DNA of 8,547 nucleotides, from NCBI GenBank assembly GCA_028718265.1, contig JAQUMG010000072.1, forward strand, positions 1-8,547. Reading direction: 5' to 3'. The stretch comes from Candidatus Omnitrophota bacterium (GTDB lineage Bacteria > Omnitrophota > Koll11 > JAHIPI01). Within the stretch, counting starts at the first letter, position 1; each line of letters opens with the position of its first letter. This document shows positions 1-5,785 of this stretch, one piece after another. The notes below the pieces were generated by a model that was not told the origin of the DNA, searched no databases, and saw only the letters and a program-made list of their open reading frames with translations. The translations under genes were made by a program, and so were the position numbers.

Positions 1-945
1 GGCAGATTTAAGATACGCCTTGAAGGCAGGGAAGTGGATTTCAGGGTTTCGGTACTGCCTGTTTCCTACGGAAGCAAGGTGGTGTTACGGGCTCTTGATA
101 AAAGCAATCTTGGCGTCGGGCTCGATAAACTGGGATTCCTGAGAGAGGAACTGGAAAGGTTCGAAGAAGGATTTAAAAAGCCATACGGTATGATACTGCT
201 CACCGGCCCCACGGGATGCGGGAAGTCAACAACGCTTTATTCGATACTTAACAAGCTTAATACCCCGGAGAAAAATATTATTACAATCGAAGATCCCGTT
301 GAATATCAGGTTGAGGGCATTACGCAGATTCCGGTCAATACCGATATAGGTCTGACATTTGCCACCGGGTTACGAGGCCTTTTACGTCAGAGCCCCGATA
401 TCATAATGGTGGGCGAAATCAGGGATTTCGAAACGGCCGATATCGCTATTAAGGCCTCGCTGACAGGAGAGCTTGTATTAAGCACTTTGCATACAAACGA
501 TGCGCCCGGAGCGGTTACGCGGCTGATTGATATGGGCGTGGAACCTTTTTTGGTAGCCTCCAGCATGGTTCTTACTGCAGCGCAGCGGTTGTGCCGTCGC
601 GTGTGTCCCTATTGCAAAGAAGAAACGGAAGTTCCCATGTCAGTGCTGGAAAGAGTAGGCATCAAGAAAGCGGAGCTGGATAAATTAAGCGGTAAGAAAT
701 TTTTTAAGGGCCGTGGATGTCCTAAATGTAACAACACCGGTTACTATGGCCGCATGGCAACGTTGGAAGTATTTATTGTTGATGATGCCATACGGGACAT
801 GATCATAAAACGCGTACCCGGGGACCAGCTAAAGGATTACGCAACCAAGCATGGTATGGCGACACTAAGAGATAACGCGTTTAAGAAATTTATTAATGGC
901 GATACGACTCTGGAAGAAGTTTTGAGAATAACTACGGAAGAATAA
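1..945 (+). CDS. pilB: Type IV pilus extension ATPase PilB (GspE family), 5' end cut by window
   Basis: The gene supplies ATP-driven force for pilus extension as a cytoplasmic hexamer docked on PilC. The reading frame is open from base 1, so the N-terminal region lies outside the window; a GTG at 34 is internal, not a start. Visible motifs, in order, are Walker A GPTGCGKST (205-231), the Asp box ITIEDPVEY (280-306), Walker B IIMVGEIRD (400-426), the His box TLHTND (484-501), and a zinc-type tetracysteine made of CPYC (604-615) and CPKC (718-729). The C-terminal tail TTLEEVLRIT is typical of PilB/GspE. The tetracysteine separates it from the retraction ATPase PilT, which lacks it. The Walker A has Cys where Ser is usual. 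pilC follows after 11 bases, so the two are co-transcribed. GspE of a type II secretion system is the alternative, but the downstream PilMNOPQ set favours the T4P assignment. Confidence 0.95.
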   Translation, partial: GRFKIRLEGREVDFRVSVLPVSYGSKVVLRALDKSNLGVGLDKLGFLREELERFEEGFKKPYGMILLTGPTGCGKSTTLYSILNKLNTPEKNIITIEDPVEYQVEGITQIPVNTDIGLTFATGLRGLLRQSPDIIMVGEIRDFETADIAIKASLTGELVLSTLHTNDAPGAVTRLIDMGVEPFLVASSMVLTAAQRLCRRVCPYCKEETEVPMSVLERVGIKKAELDKLSGKKFFKGRGCPKCNNTGYYGRMATLEVFIVDDAIRDMIIKRVPGDQLKDYATKHGMATLRDNAFKKFINGDTTLEEVLRITTEE

Positions 946-956
946 GAGGGGAAAAT

Positions 957-2171
957 ATGGCGTTATACAAATACGTAGCAAAAAATGCAAGCGGGCAAAC
1001 CGTTACGGGGGTTCTCGATGCTCCGGATAGAAGCATATTAATAGGGAAGCTGAGAGAAAAAGATCTGGTAATAGTTTCCATTACGGAAACACGAGAAGCA
1101 GTGGGGCAGACAGGATCATTCTTAAACAGGAAGTCCATAACGATCGACGATATGGTCATTTTTTCCAGGCAGCTCGCTACTATGGTCGATGCCGGTATAC
1201 CCCTTGTGGGCGCGCTTGATATTCTCGGAGAACAGATGGAAAATAGGACATTTTCAGAAGTCATACTTAAGGTCAGGGACAATATCGAGACCGGTTCAAG
1301 CCTTTCCGAGGCATTTTCAAGACACCCGAGAGTATTCTCGCCCCTTTTTGTTAACATGGTAAAAGCCGGCGAATCGAGCGGCATGCTCGACGAGATACTT
1401 GACAGGATAGCAACTTATCTTGAAAAAACAAGCTCACTGCAGAAAAAGGTGAAATCCGCATTGATTTATCCGGCCGTAATAACGGTAATGGCCGTGGTGA
1501 TTACCATAATCCTTCTCGTCAAAGTAATTCCCGTGTTTAAGGATATCTTTGCCGGTTTTGGCGCGGCCTTACCTCGTCCCACGCAGGTTCTTATCAATGT
1601 AAGCGATTTCCTGAGGAAGTATTTCGTTTTTGGTGTAGGGTTTCTGGCAATAGTAGTTTTTCTGGTTTTACGTTATATCAATACGGAAAGAGGCCGCCTT
1701 AGATTTGATACTTTAATGCTTAATCTGCCGATTTTCGGAATTCTTTTGCGTAAAGTTGCCGTCAGTAAGTTTACGCGTACACTTTCAACATTAGTAAAAA
1801 GCGGTGTTCCGATTTTAAGTTCTCTTGAGATAGTGGGAAAGACATCTGGCAATAAGTTGATAGAAGTGGCGGTCATGAGTATACGTTCAAGTATAAGGGA
1901 GGGGGAGAACATAGCCGAGCCCCTTGGTAAAAGCAAGGTCTTTCCTCCGATGGTAGTAAGAATGGTTTCGGTTGGCGAGCAGACCGGCGAACTGGAGAAA
2001 ATGCTGTCAAAAATAGCCGACTTTTATGACGCTCAGGTCGATGCCGCTGTCAGCGGATTGACAAGCATGATCGAACCCCTGATAATAGCATTTTTAGGCG
2101 TTGTTATAGGAACTATCGTTATCTGCATGTTCTTGCCGATATTCAAGATATCGACGATTATAAATATGTAA
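957..2171 (+). CDS. pilC: Type IV pilus inner-membrane platform protein PilC (GspF family)
   Basis: This polytopic inner-membrane protein couples PilB ATPase motion to pilin extraction and insertion. At 404 aa it is the normal full length for the family. The ATG is preceded by GAGGGG at 946-951 with 5 bases of spacing. The two T2SSF domains form a visible internal repeat: FSRQLATMVDAGIPLVGALDIL-like at residues 69-90 matches KFTRTLSTLVKSGVPILSSLEIV-like at 271-293, and VNMVKAGESSGMLDEIL (132-148) matches VRMVSVGEQTGELEKML (334-350). Hydrophobic membrane segments lie at about 172-194, 222-240 and 373-395. It follows pilB directly and is the last gene before the pilin cassettes. PilC versus GspF cannot be decided from the protein alone; the neighbours point to PilC. 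Confidence 0.95.
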   Translation: MALYKYVAKNASGQTVTGVLDAPDRSILIGKLREKDLVIVSITETREAVGQTGSFLNRKSITIDDMVIFSRQLATMVDAGIPLVGALDILGEQMENRTFSEVILKVRDNIETGSSLSEAFSRHPRVFSPLFVNMVKAGESSGMLDEILDRIATYLEKTSSLQKKVKSALIYPAVITVMAVVITIILLVKVIPVFKDIFAGFGAALPRPTQVLINVSDFLRKYFVFGVGFLAIVVFLVLRYINTERGRLRFDTLMLNLPIFGILLRKVAVSKFTRTLSTLVKSGVPILSSLEIVGKTSGNKLIEVAVMSIRSSIREGENIAEPLGKSKVFPPMVVRMVSVGEQTGELEKMLSKIADFYDAQVDAAVSGLTSMIEPLIIAFLGVVIGTIVICMFLPIFKISTIINM

Positions 2172-2199
2172 TAAAGGCCGTGTTCGAATACCCGCTTAT

Positions 2200-2233
2200 C
2201 CCGATGAAGTTATCCGGGGCCCCCTTGTTTTTT
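2200..2233 (+). terminator. Weak possible intrinsic terminator after pilC
   Basis: CCCGAT (2200-2205) can pair with ATCCGGG (2212-2218), leaving one bulged C and a 6-base loop. A T-rich tract TTGTTTTTT begins at 2225, six bases beyond the stem. The short bulged stem and the gap before the T tract make this a poor terminator, so some readthrough into the pilins is likely if it works at all. The T tract also overlaps the proposed -35 of the next promoter. Confidence 0.3.
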
Positions 2234-2253
2234 CGCACTTTATGTGGTATACT
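2225..2253 (+). promoter_or_regulatory. Sigma-70-type promoter for pilin 1
   Basis: The -35 candidate is TTGTTT (2225-2230) and the -10 candidate is TATACT (2248-2253, five of six to TATAAT), with the ideal spacing of 17 bases. Transcription would start near 2260 and give a leader of about 130 nt before the pilin ATG at 2390. A separate promoter fits the need for pilin in large excess over the assembly proteins. Confidence 0.55.
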
Positions 2254-2283
2254 TACTTGGTACAAGTTAGAAGATGAAACAGG

Positions 2284-2381
2284 TGCCAAAACTGAAAAAT
2301 GGGCAATTATAAATACCTCCCATTGCGGAATTGGCAGGATCTTCGGGCTGTACTAGATACCATCCAGGTAAGGAAGGGAGG
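2284..2381 (+). promoter_or_regulatory. Candidate structured 5' leader (possible cis-regulatory RNA) of pilin 1
   Basis: TGCCAA (2284-2289) is perfectly complementary to TTGGCA (2331-2336). Inside it AATGGG (2298-2303) is perfectly complementary to CCCATT (2319-2324). The result is two nested 6-bp helices separated by an internal loop of AACTGAAA (2290-2297) and GCGGAA (2325-2330), with a 15-base apical loop. An alternative pairing joins CCTCCC (2316-2321) to GGGAGG (2376-2381), which covers the Shine-Dalgarno of the pilin. The alternative shares bases 2319-2321 with the inner helix, so the two states exclude each other. The seen part is complementarity; the switch is inferred. I do not recognise a known riboswitch class: the conserved blocks of the c-di-GMP-I (GEMM) class are absent. 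Confidence 0.35.
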
Positions 2382-2389
2382 GGATTGAA

Positions 2390-2743
2390 ATGTTAAGGCT
2401 AAATAGGAAGGGTTTTACGCTCGTTGAAATCATGATCGTTGTTGCAATTATAGGTTTATTGGCGGCTATAGCTATTCCTAACTTCGTAAAAGCCAGAGAA
2501 ACGGCGCAGGCAAATGCCTGTATCAATAACATGAGGCAGATAGAGTCTGCGAAGGAGCAATGGGCGCTTGAAAAAGGCAAAACCACAGGCGATGCGATAA
2601 CTGACGCTGAGGTTGCTACTTATATCAAGGGCGGTATGCCTACTTGCCCAGGAGGCGGTACGTATACTTATGGTGCTGTCGGCACAGACGTTACTTGCTC
2701 AATAGATTCGCCAGCAGGTAAAGTTCCGCATGTGCTGCCGTAA
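2390..2743 (+). CDS. Type IV pilin, short GspG-like (pilin 1, likely major subunit)
   Basis: This is a pilus fibre subunit made as an inner-membrane prepilin. Of 117 aa, the first 8 (MLRLNRKG) form a positively charged leader cut by prepilin peptidase after Gly8. Phe9 becomes +1 and Glu13 is the conserved +5 Glu, giving a 109-aa mature protein. The hydrophobic alpha1-N helix spans residues 9-29 and is followed by the family block CINNMRQIESAKEQW (44-58). Cys86 and Cys103 in the C-terminal CPGGGTYT...VTCSI region could form a disulfide; Cys44 would be left over. The ATG has a strong GGAGG (2377-2381) with 8 bases of spacing. An own promoter upstream and a strong terminator downstream suggest a separate, abundant transcript. 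Calling it the major pilin is inference; a pseudopilin role is possible. Confidence 0.93.
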   Translation: MLRLNRKGFTLVEIMIVVAIIGLLAAIAIPNFVKARETAQANACINNMRQIESAKEQWALEKGKTTGDAITDAEVATYIKGGMPTCPGGGTYTYGAVGTDVTCSIDSPAGKVPHVLP

Positions 2744-2781
2744 ATGTTAGGTAGCAATAGTTAGCTGATTACACTATTAAG

Positions 2782-2816
2782 AAGCGATGGGGTTGGTATT
2801 TACCCATCGCTTTTTT
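2782..2816 (+). terminator. Strong intrinsic terminator after pilin 1
   Basis: AAGCGATGGG (2782-2791) pairs perfectly with CCCATCGCTT (2803-2812) around an 11-base loop, and the T run TTTTTT begins at 2811, where its first two bases close the stem. It starts 38 bases after the pilin stop codon. This should end most pilin 1 transcripts and isolate it from pilin 2. Confidence 0.92.
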
Positions 2817-2848
2817 ATTTGCAAATGACAGATATATACGTTTATCTC

Positions 2849-2877
2849 TTGACAAAGCTGCGTCCATATGGTATTTT
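2849..2877 (+). promoter_or_regulatory. Sigma-70-type promoter for pilin 2
   Basis: A consensus -35 TTGACA (2849-2854) is followed after exactly 17 bases by TATTTT (2872-2877, four of six). It lies just after the pilin 1 terminator. Transcription would start near 2884, leaving a leader of about 75 AT-rich bases. A second perfect TATAAT lies at 2909-2914 but has no good -35 at the right distance. The Shine-Dalgarno for pilin 2 is AAGGA at 2943-2947, rather far (11 bases) from the ATG. Confidence 0.65.
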
Positions 2878-2958
2878 TTAGTAATAATAAATTAAGACAT
2901 AATCTTACTATAATTATATATATGAACTAGTATATTTACGATAAGGAACGCGAGCAAT

Positions 2959-3315
2959 ATGCGTCAAATTAACAAGGTCATGGGATACACACTGATAGAA
3001 CTCATGATCGCCGTCATAATAATAGGCGTTTTGGCCAGCATCGCGCTGCCTAATTACTACAAAACAAGAATAGGGACGCGAAAAGGCATATGCATGAATA
3101 ATCTGCGCCAGATAGAAGCTGCCACCGACAGATGGGTTTTCGAAAATGATATTGATGAGGGGTATGCAGTTACTGCGTCGGATGAGGAAGAGATTTACAG
3201 TTACTTAAAAAGCGGTAAACCCGTCTGTCCTTCAAAGGGAACGTACACAATTACTGCGGTAGGGAGTTACCCGCAGGTTACTTGCAGCATAGAAGGCCAT
3301 GCGCTAGCTCAATAA
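2959..3315 (+). CDS. Type IV pilin, short GspG-like (pilin 2, diverged paralogue)
   Basis: This second prepilin has 118 aa with a 9-aa leader (MRQINKVMG). Cleavage after Gly9 leaves Tyr10 at +1 and Glu14 at +5. The mature length is 109 aa, the same as pilin 1. The hydrophobic helix covers residues 10-30. The shared family blocks are CMNNLRQIEAATDRW (45-59) and CPSKGTYT...VTCSI with Cys90 and Cys109. The sequence ends in EGHALAQ, close to the GHxLP ending I associate with this pilin group. Tyr at +1 is uncommon, where Phe is usual. The middle region (65-80) is more acidic than in pilin 1. It has its own promoter and terminator. The likely origin is tandem duplication followed by divergence; whether it is a minor pilin or an alternative major pilin cannot be told from sequence. 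Confidence 0.92.
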   Translation: MRQINKVMGYTLIELMIAVIIIGVLASIALPNYYKTRIGTRKGICMNNLRQIEAATDRWVFENDIDEGYAVTASDEEEIYSYLKSGKPVCPSKGTYTITAVGSYPQVTCSIEGHALAQ

Positions 3316-3350
3316 ACCCCGCCCCATTAAAGGGACGGGGTAATTATTTT
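3316..3350 (+). terminator. Intrinsic terminator after pilin 2
   Basis: ACCCCG (3316-3321) and CCC (3323-3325) pair with GGG (3332-3334) and CGGGGT (3336-3341), with one C-A mismatch and a 6-base loop. The tail TAATTATTTT is T-rich but interrupted. The hairpin begins on the base after the stop codon. The GC-rich stem is strong; the imperfect T tract lowers certainty. Confidence 0.75.
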
Positions 3351-3377
3351 AAGAACGGTAAATGGCGTGAATATAAT
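3349..3377 (+). promoter_or_regulatory. Promoter candidate for the pilMNOPQ run
   Basis: A perfect -10 TATAAT (3372-3377) lies 17 bases after TTAAGA (3349-3354), which matches four of six -35 positions. A start near 3384 gives a leader of about 90 nt to the pilM ATG. A separate promoter is expected here because the pilin 2 terminator lies immediately upstream. Confidence 0.5.
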
Positions 3378-3392
3378 TAAAAACGCGTTACC
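3357..3392 (+). repeat. Inverted repeat enclosing the pilM -10 element
   Basis: GGTAA (3357-3361) and GCGT (3365-3368) are complementary to ACGC (3383-3386) and TTACC (3388-3392). The arms flank the TATAAT at 3372-3377. The arms are separated by 3 bases on the left and 1 on the right, so the symmetry is imperfect. It could be an operator for a dimeric regulator or a chance repeat; no regulator is encoded nearby. Confidence 0.35.
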
Positions 3393-3472
3393 AGGAAATA
3401 CCTTACCATGGAATTCCTATCCGGAAGCCTCCGGCAATGTAATGCTTGCCCCTAAAATATTTTTGGTGAAGA

Positions 3473-4495
3473 ATGAATTTATTTAAAAGCTTTGGTAAAA
3501 CGGGAAAAGATCATATCGGGATAGACATAGGTTCCAATTCGATCAAGACGGTGGAGCTTTTCCAGGAAAAAGATATTGTAAGGATCAAAAATATAGGATA
3601 TGCGAAAATAGAAAAGCCGGGATCCGCCGAGAGTATTGCGAATGCGGTGAAAGAGACGGCCGTCATGGCCAAGATCATGCCGGGCAAGGACGTGGCCATT
3701 GCTGTCCCGGGTTCTTCCGTAGTCGTACGATTTATCGAACTGCCGCGTATGAACGAGGAGGAGCTCCGAAACGCTATAGTTTTCGAAGCAGAGAAATATA
3801 TCCCCTTCAGCTTAAATGAAGTTGTAGTGGACCATCAGCTGCTGATACCCCATTTGGGTGATAATAAGATGCTGGTACTTCTCATAGCAGCGAAAAAAGA
3901 TATCATTAACGAAAGACTCGACTTGATAAACCGGGCAGGCATGTCCGCAAGCGTTCTGGATGTCGTCTCTTTAGCTAACGTTAATGCATTTCTGTCGGCG
4001 CCGCAGCGGAACAAAAGCGGGACATCCGCTGTTGTCAATATCGGCGCAAAGGCTACCGATATCAATATAATTGCCGAAGGAGTGCTTTATTTTACCAGGA
4101 GCATACAGATAGGGGGAGATGACCTGACCAAGTCTATTATGGAATCCATGTCCTTAAACTTAAAAGACGCCGAAGAATTGAAAATAAACCCGAAAGACAA
4201 AACAGCCGAAGTGGCCGAAAAGACAAAAGCAATGTTGCGTGCCATTGTCGACGAAATACGCCTTTCGTTCAGTTATTACGAGAATCAATCCGGGCGAAAT
4301 ATAGAAAAAGTTTATCTTGGCGGGGGAGTTTCGAAAAGTAATAATATATGCGAAATAATGAAAGAAAATCTGGATGTAGAAATAGCGCTTTGGGATCCTA
4401 CTGCTGCTATAGCGCTGGAACCTTCGGCGGATAGCCAGTTAGTAAATTCGCTGAAATATCAGATGGGTACGGCCATAGGACTGGCCTTAAGGTAA
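3473..4495 (+). CDS. pilM: Type IV pilus assembly protein PilM (actin-like ATPase fold)
   Basis: This cytoplasmic actin/FtsA-like protein binds the N-terminal tail of PilN and couples the cytoplasmic motor to the periplasmic frame. It has 340 aa, full length, with no membrane segment. Motifs of the actin fold are visible: phosphate 1 IGIDIGSNSIKTVEL (15-29), phosphate 2 AVVNIGAKATDINII (186-200) and the adenosine motif VYLGGGVSKS (280-289). PRMNEEELRNAIVFEAEKYIPF (91-112) is a strongly PilM-like stretch. The ATG is preceded by GGTGA at 3465-3469. pilN follows after 8 bases, and it carries the INLLP tail that PilM is known to bind, which supports the assignment. Confidence 0.96.
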   Translation: MNLFKSFGKTGKDHIGIDIGSNSIKTVELFQEKDIVRIKNIGYAKIEKPGSAESIANAVKETAVMAKIMPGKDVAIAVPGSSVVVRFIELPRMNEEELRNAIVFEAEKYIPFSLNEVVVDHQLLIPHLGDNKMLVLLIAAKKDIINERLDLINRAGMSASVLDVVSLANVNAFLSAPQRNKSGTSAVVNIGAKATDINIIAEGVLYFTRSIQIGGDDLTKSIMESMSLNLKDAEELKINPKDKTAEVAEKTKAMLRAIVDEIRLSFSYYENQSGRNIEKVYLGGGVSKSNNICEIMKENLDVEIALWDPTAAIALEPSADSQLVNSLKYQMGTAIGLALR

Positions 4496-4503
4496 GAGTT
4501 AAA

Positions 4504-5169
4504 ATGATAGAAATAAATTTGCTTCCTCCGGAAGCCAAGAAAAAGAGAAGAAAAATAGAACTTCCCGACATTTCTTTTTTGCCGATTATCGCCGGCCTTT
4601 TGGGAGTCATAATCATAATACATCTTGTGCTCGGCCTGACATTAGCCATTAAAGCGAAGACGCTTAAGAGGCTTGAGAGAAAATGGCAGACGATGTTGCC
4701 CCAGAAGGAAAAGGCCGATAATGTGAAGGTAGAATTTACCGGCATGAAAGCTAAGATAGACGCCATCGATAAGCTTGTGAGGAATAGGCACAGTTGGGCA
4801 CGCCGGCTAAACGATATAAGCGATGCCATGATATCGGGGGTTTGGCTGAATAAACTCTGGCTGGAGAAACGCGTTATTATTCAGGAGCCGGTTGTTAAAA
4901 GCGATATGGGCGAGAGCAGCTCTAAGGTTAAAGCCAAAGAAATTAAGGCCGAGCCGAAAAAGACCATAATTCAAACCCTGCATTTAAACGGTAGCGCAAT
5001 CGCAGCCGGGGGAGAAGAAACGGCTACCATAGGAAAATTCATACGAAGTCTCAAGGAGAATAAGGATTTCTTTTCTGATTTTAAAGATATTGAGTCTGCC
5101 TCGATTCAAAGGACGAAACTAAAAGAAGAAGAGATAATGGATTTCGAATTGATATGCTATTTTAAATAG
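4504..5169 (+). CDS. pilN: Type IV pilus assembly protein PilN
   Basis: This is a bitopic inner-membrane protein of the alignment complex. The cytoplasmic tail begins MIEINLLP, the conserved PilM-binding motif, and is followed by a basic patch (KKKRRK, 12-17). One membrane segment spans about residues 25-48. A coiled-coil-prone stretch follows (50-95), then the periplasmic ferredoxin-like domain. The domain is interrupted between GVWLNKLWLE (112-121) and TLHLNGSAI (158-166) by about 30 charged, Lys/Glu-rich residues, so the protein (221 aa) is longer than the roughly 180-200 aa I would expect. The ribosome binding site is weak (GGTAAGAG, 4491-4498), consistent with translational coupling to pilM 8 bases upstream. 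Confidence 0.92.
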   Translation: MIEINLLPPEAKKKRRKIELPDISFLPIIAGLLGVIIIIHLVLGLTLAIKAKTLKRLERKWQTMLPQKEKADNVKVEFTGMKAKIDAIDKLVRNRHSWARRLNDISDAMISGVWLNKLWLEKRVIIQEPVVKSDMGESSSKVKAKEIKAEPKKTIIQTLHLNGSAIAAGGEETATIGKFIRSLKENKDFFSDFKDIESASIQRTKLKEEEIMDFELICYFK

Positions 5170-5175
5170 ATAGCG

Positions 5176-5181
5176 AAGGAG
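5176..5181 (+). promoter_or_regulatory. Ribosome binding site fixing the GTG start of pilO
   Basis: AAGGAG sits 4 bases before GTG at 5186. No ATG lies at a suitable distance, and the GTG places the membrane segment at the expected position near the N-terminus, so GTG is the start. Confidence 0.8.
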
Positions 5182-5185
5182 TAAA

Positions 5186-5785
5186 GTGGAATTTAAATTA
5201 GATTTTCTGAAAAAAGCCAAGAAAAATGAGATAATAGTATTTACCGTGCTTATCTGCGGCATTATATTAATAGGCTATGTATTGCTGTTTTTTAATCCCA
5301 TTATTTCAAAACTTTCGGATATTTCGCGCAAGGTTTCCAAAATGCAGAGCGACCTGAATATTGCGAGCCTGTCGATAGAGAGCATGCCGAAGATGGAAAA
5401 AGAAGTATCGGGGCTCAAGCAGAAAGCAATTGCTTACAGTAACAAACTTCCGAGGGAAGAGGAATTTCCCGCCCTATTGGAAAGGTTATCAGCTATGGCG
5501 CAAACCGCGGATGTCAAGATCACCAAAATAGCCCCGATCAAAGATGCGGACAGCACGGCAGCGGAAAAAACAGTATCGCCATCGGCCATCTATCAGGCAA
5601 AAGGGATTATGGTAAATGCGCAGTGCGGTTATCATCAATTAGGAAACTTTATTTCAGAGCTAGAGAGAGACGAAAGGTTTATGGATGTATCGGACATAAC
5701 AATAGAGTCTGTTAAAACGGCTCCAAGGCGTCACAATGTTCAGCTTATTGTCAAAACGTTTGTGCTAAAGGATAAAAATCAGTGA
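5186..5785 (+). CDS. pilO: Type IV pilus assembly protein PilO
   Basis: PilO is the bitopic partner of PilN in the inner-membrane alignment complex. The 199-aa protein has a short basic cytoplasmic tail, one membrane segment (about 15-37), a coiled coil (about 40-85) and a periplasmic ferredoxin-like domain. LPREEEFPALLERLSAMAQ (88-106) and GYHQLGNFISELERDERF (148-165) are the family's signature blocks. It starts at GTG with an AAGGAG. Its stop codon overlaps the GTG of the next gene, so the two are probably translationally coupled. The length is normal. Confidence 0.94.
   Translation: MEFKLDFLKKAKKNEIIVFTVLICGIILIGYVLLFFNPIISKLSDISRKVSKMQSDLNIASLSIESMPKMEKEVSGLKQKAIAYSNKLPREEEFPALLERLSAMAQTADVKITKIAPIKDADSTAAEKTVSPSAIYQAKGIMVNAQCGYHQLGNFISELERDERFMDVSDITIESVKTAPRRHNVQLIVKTFVLKDKNQ

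Noticed and set aside
932..1384. 150-codon open frame on the - strand
   Set aside because: It lies antisense within pilC, whose frame has full family motifs. The antisense product shows no recognisable domain and no ribosome binding site context.
2274..2312. 12-codon open frame in the pilin 1 leader
   Set aside because: Very short, with no Shine-Dalgarno; chance is the simplest explanation.
2281..2383. c-di-GMP or cAMP-GMP (GEMM-type) riboswitch before the pilin
   Set aside because: The position is suggestive, but the conserved blocks of that class (such as GGCAAACC and ACGCAAAGC) are not present, so I name it only as an unclassified structured leader.
2871..2945. AT-rich stretch with TATATA repeats, possibly an origin or curved-DNA element
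   Set aside because: It reads as an ordinary AT-rich promoter leader; no iterons, DnaA-box clusters or other origin features are seen.
3421..3434. Small hairpin CCGGA/TCCGG before pilM
   Set aside because: Five base pairs with no T tract, and it lies between promoter and gene; not a terminator, and no other role can be supported.
3408..3455. 15-codon open frame in the pilM leader with an AGGA 11 bases upstream
   Set aside because: Too short and too poorly spaced from the AGGA to support as a gene.
4407..4829. 140-codon open frame on the - strand across the pilM/pilN junction
   Set aside because: It is a shadow of two well-supported genes and has no recognisable domain.
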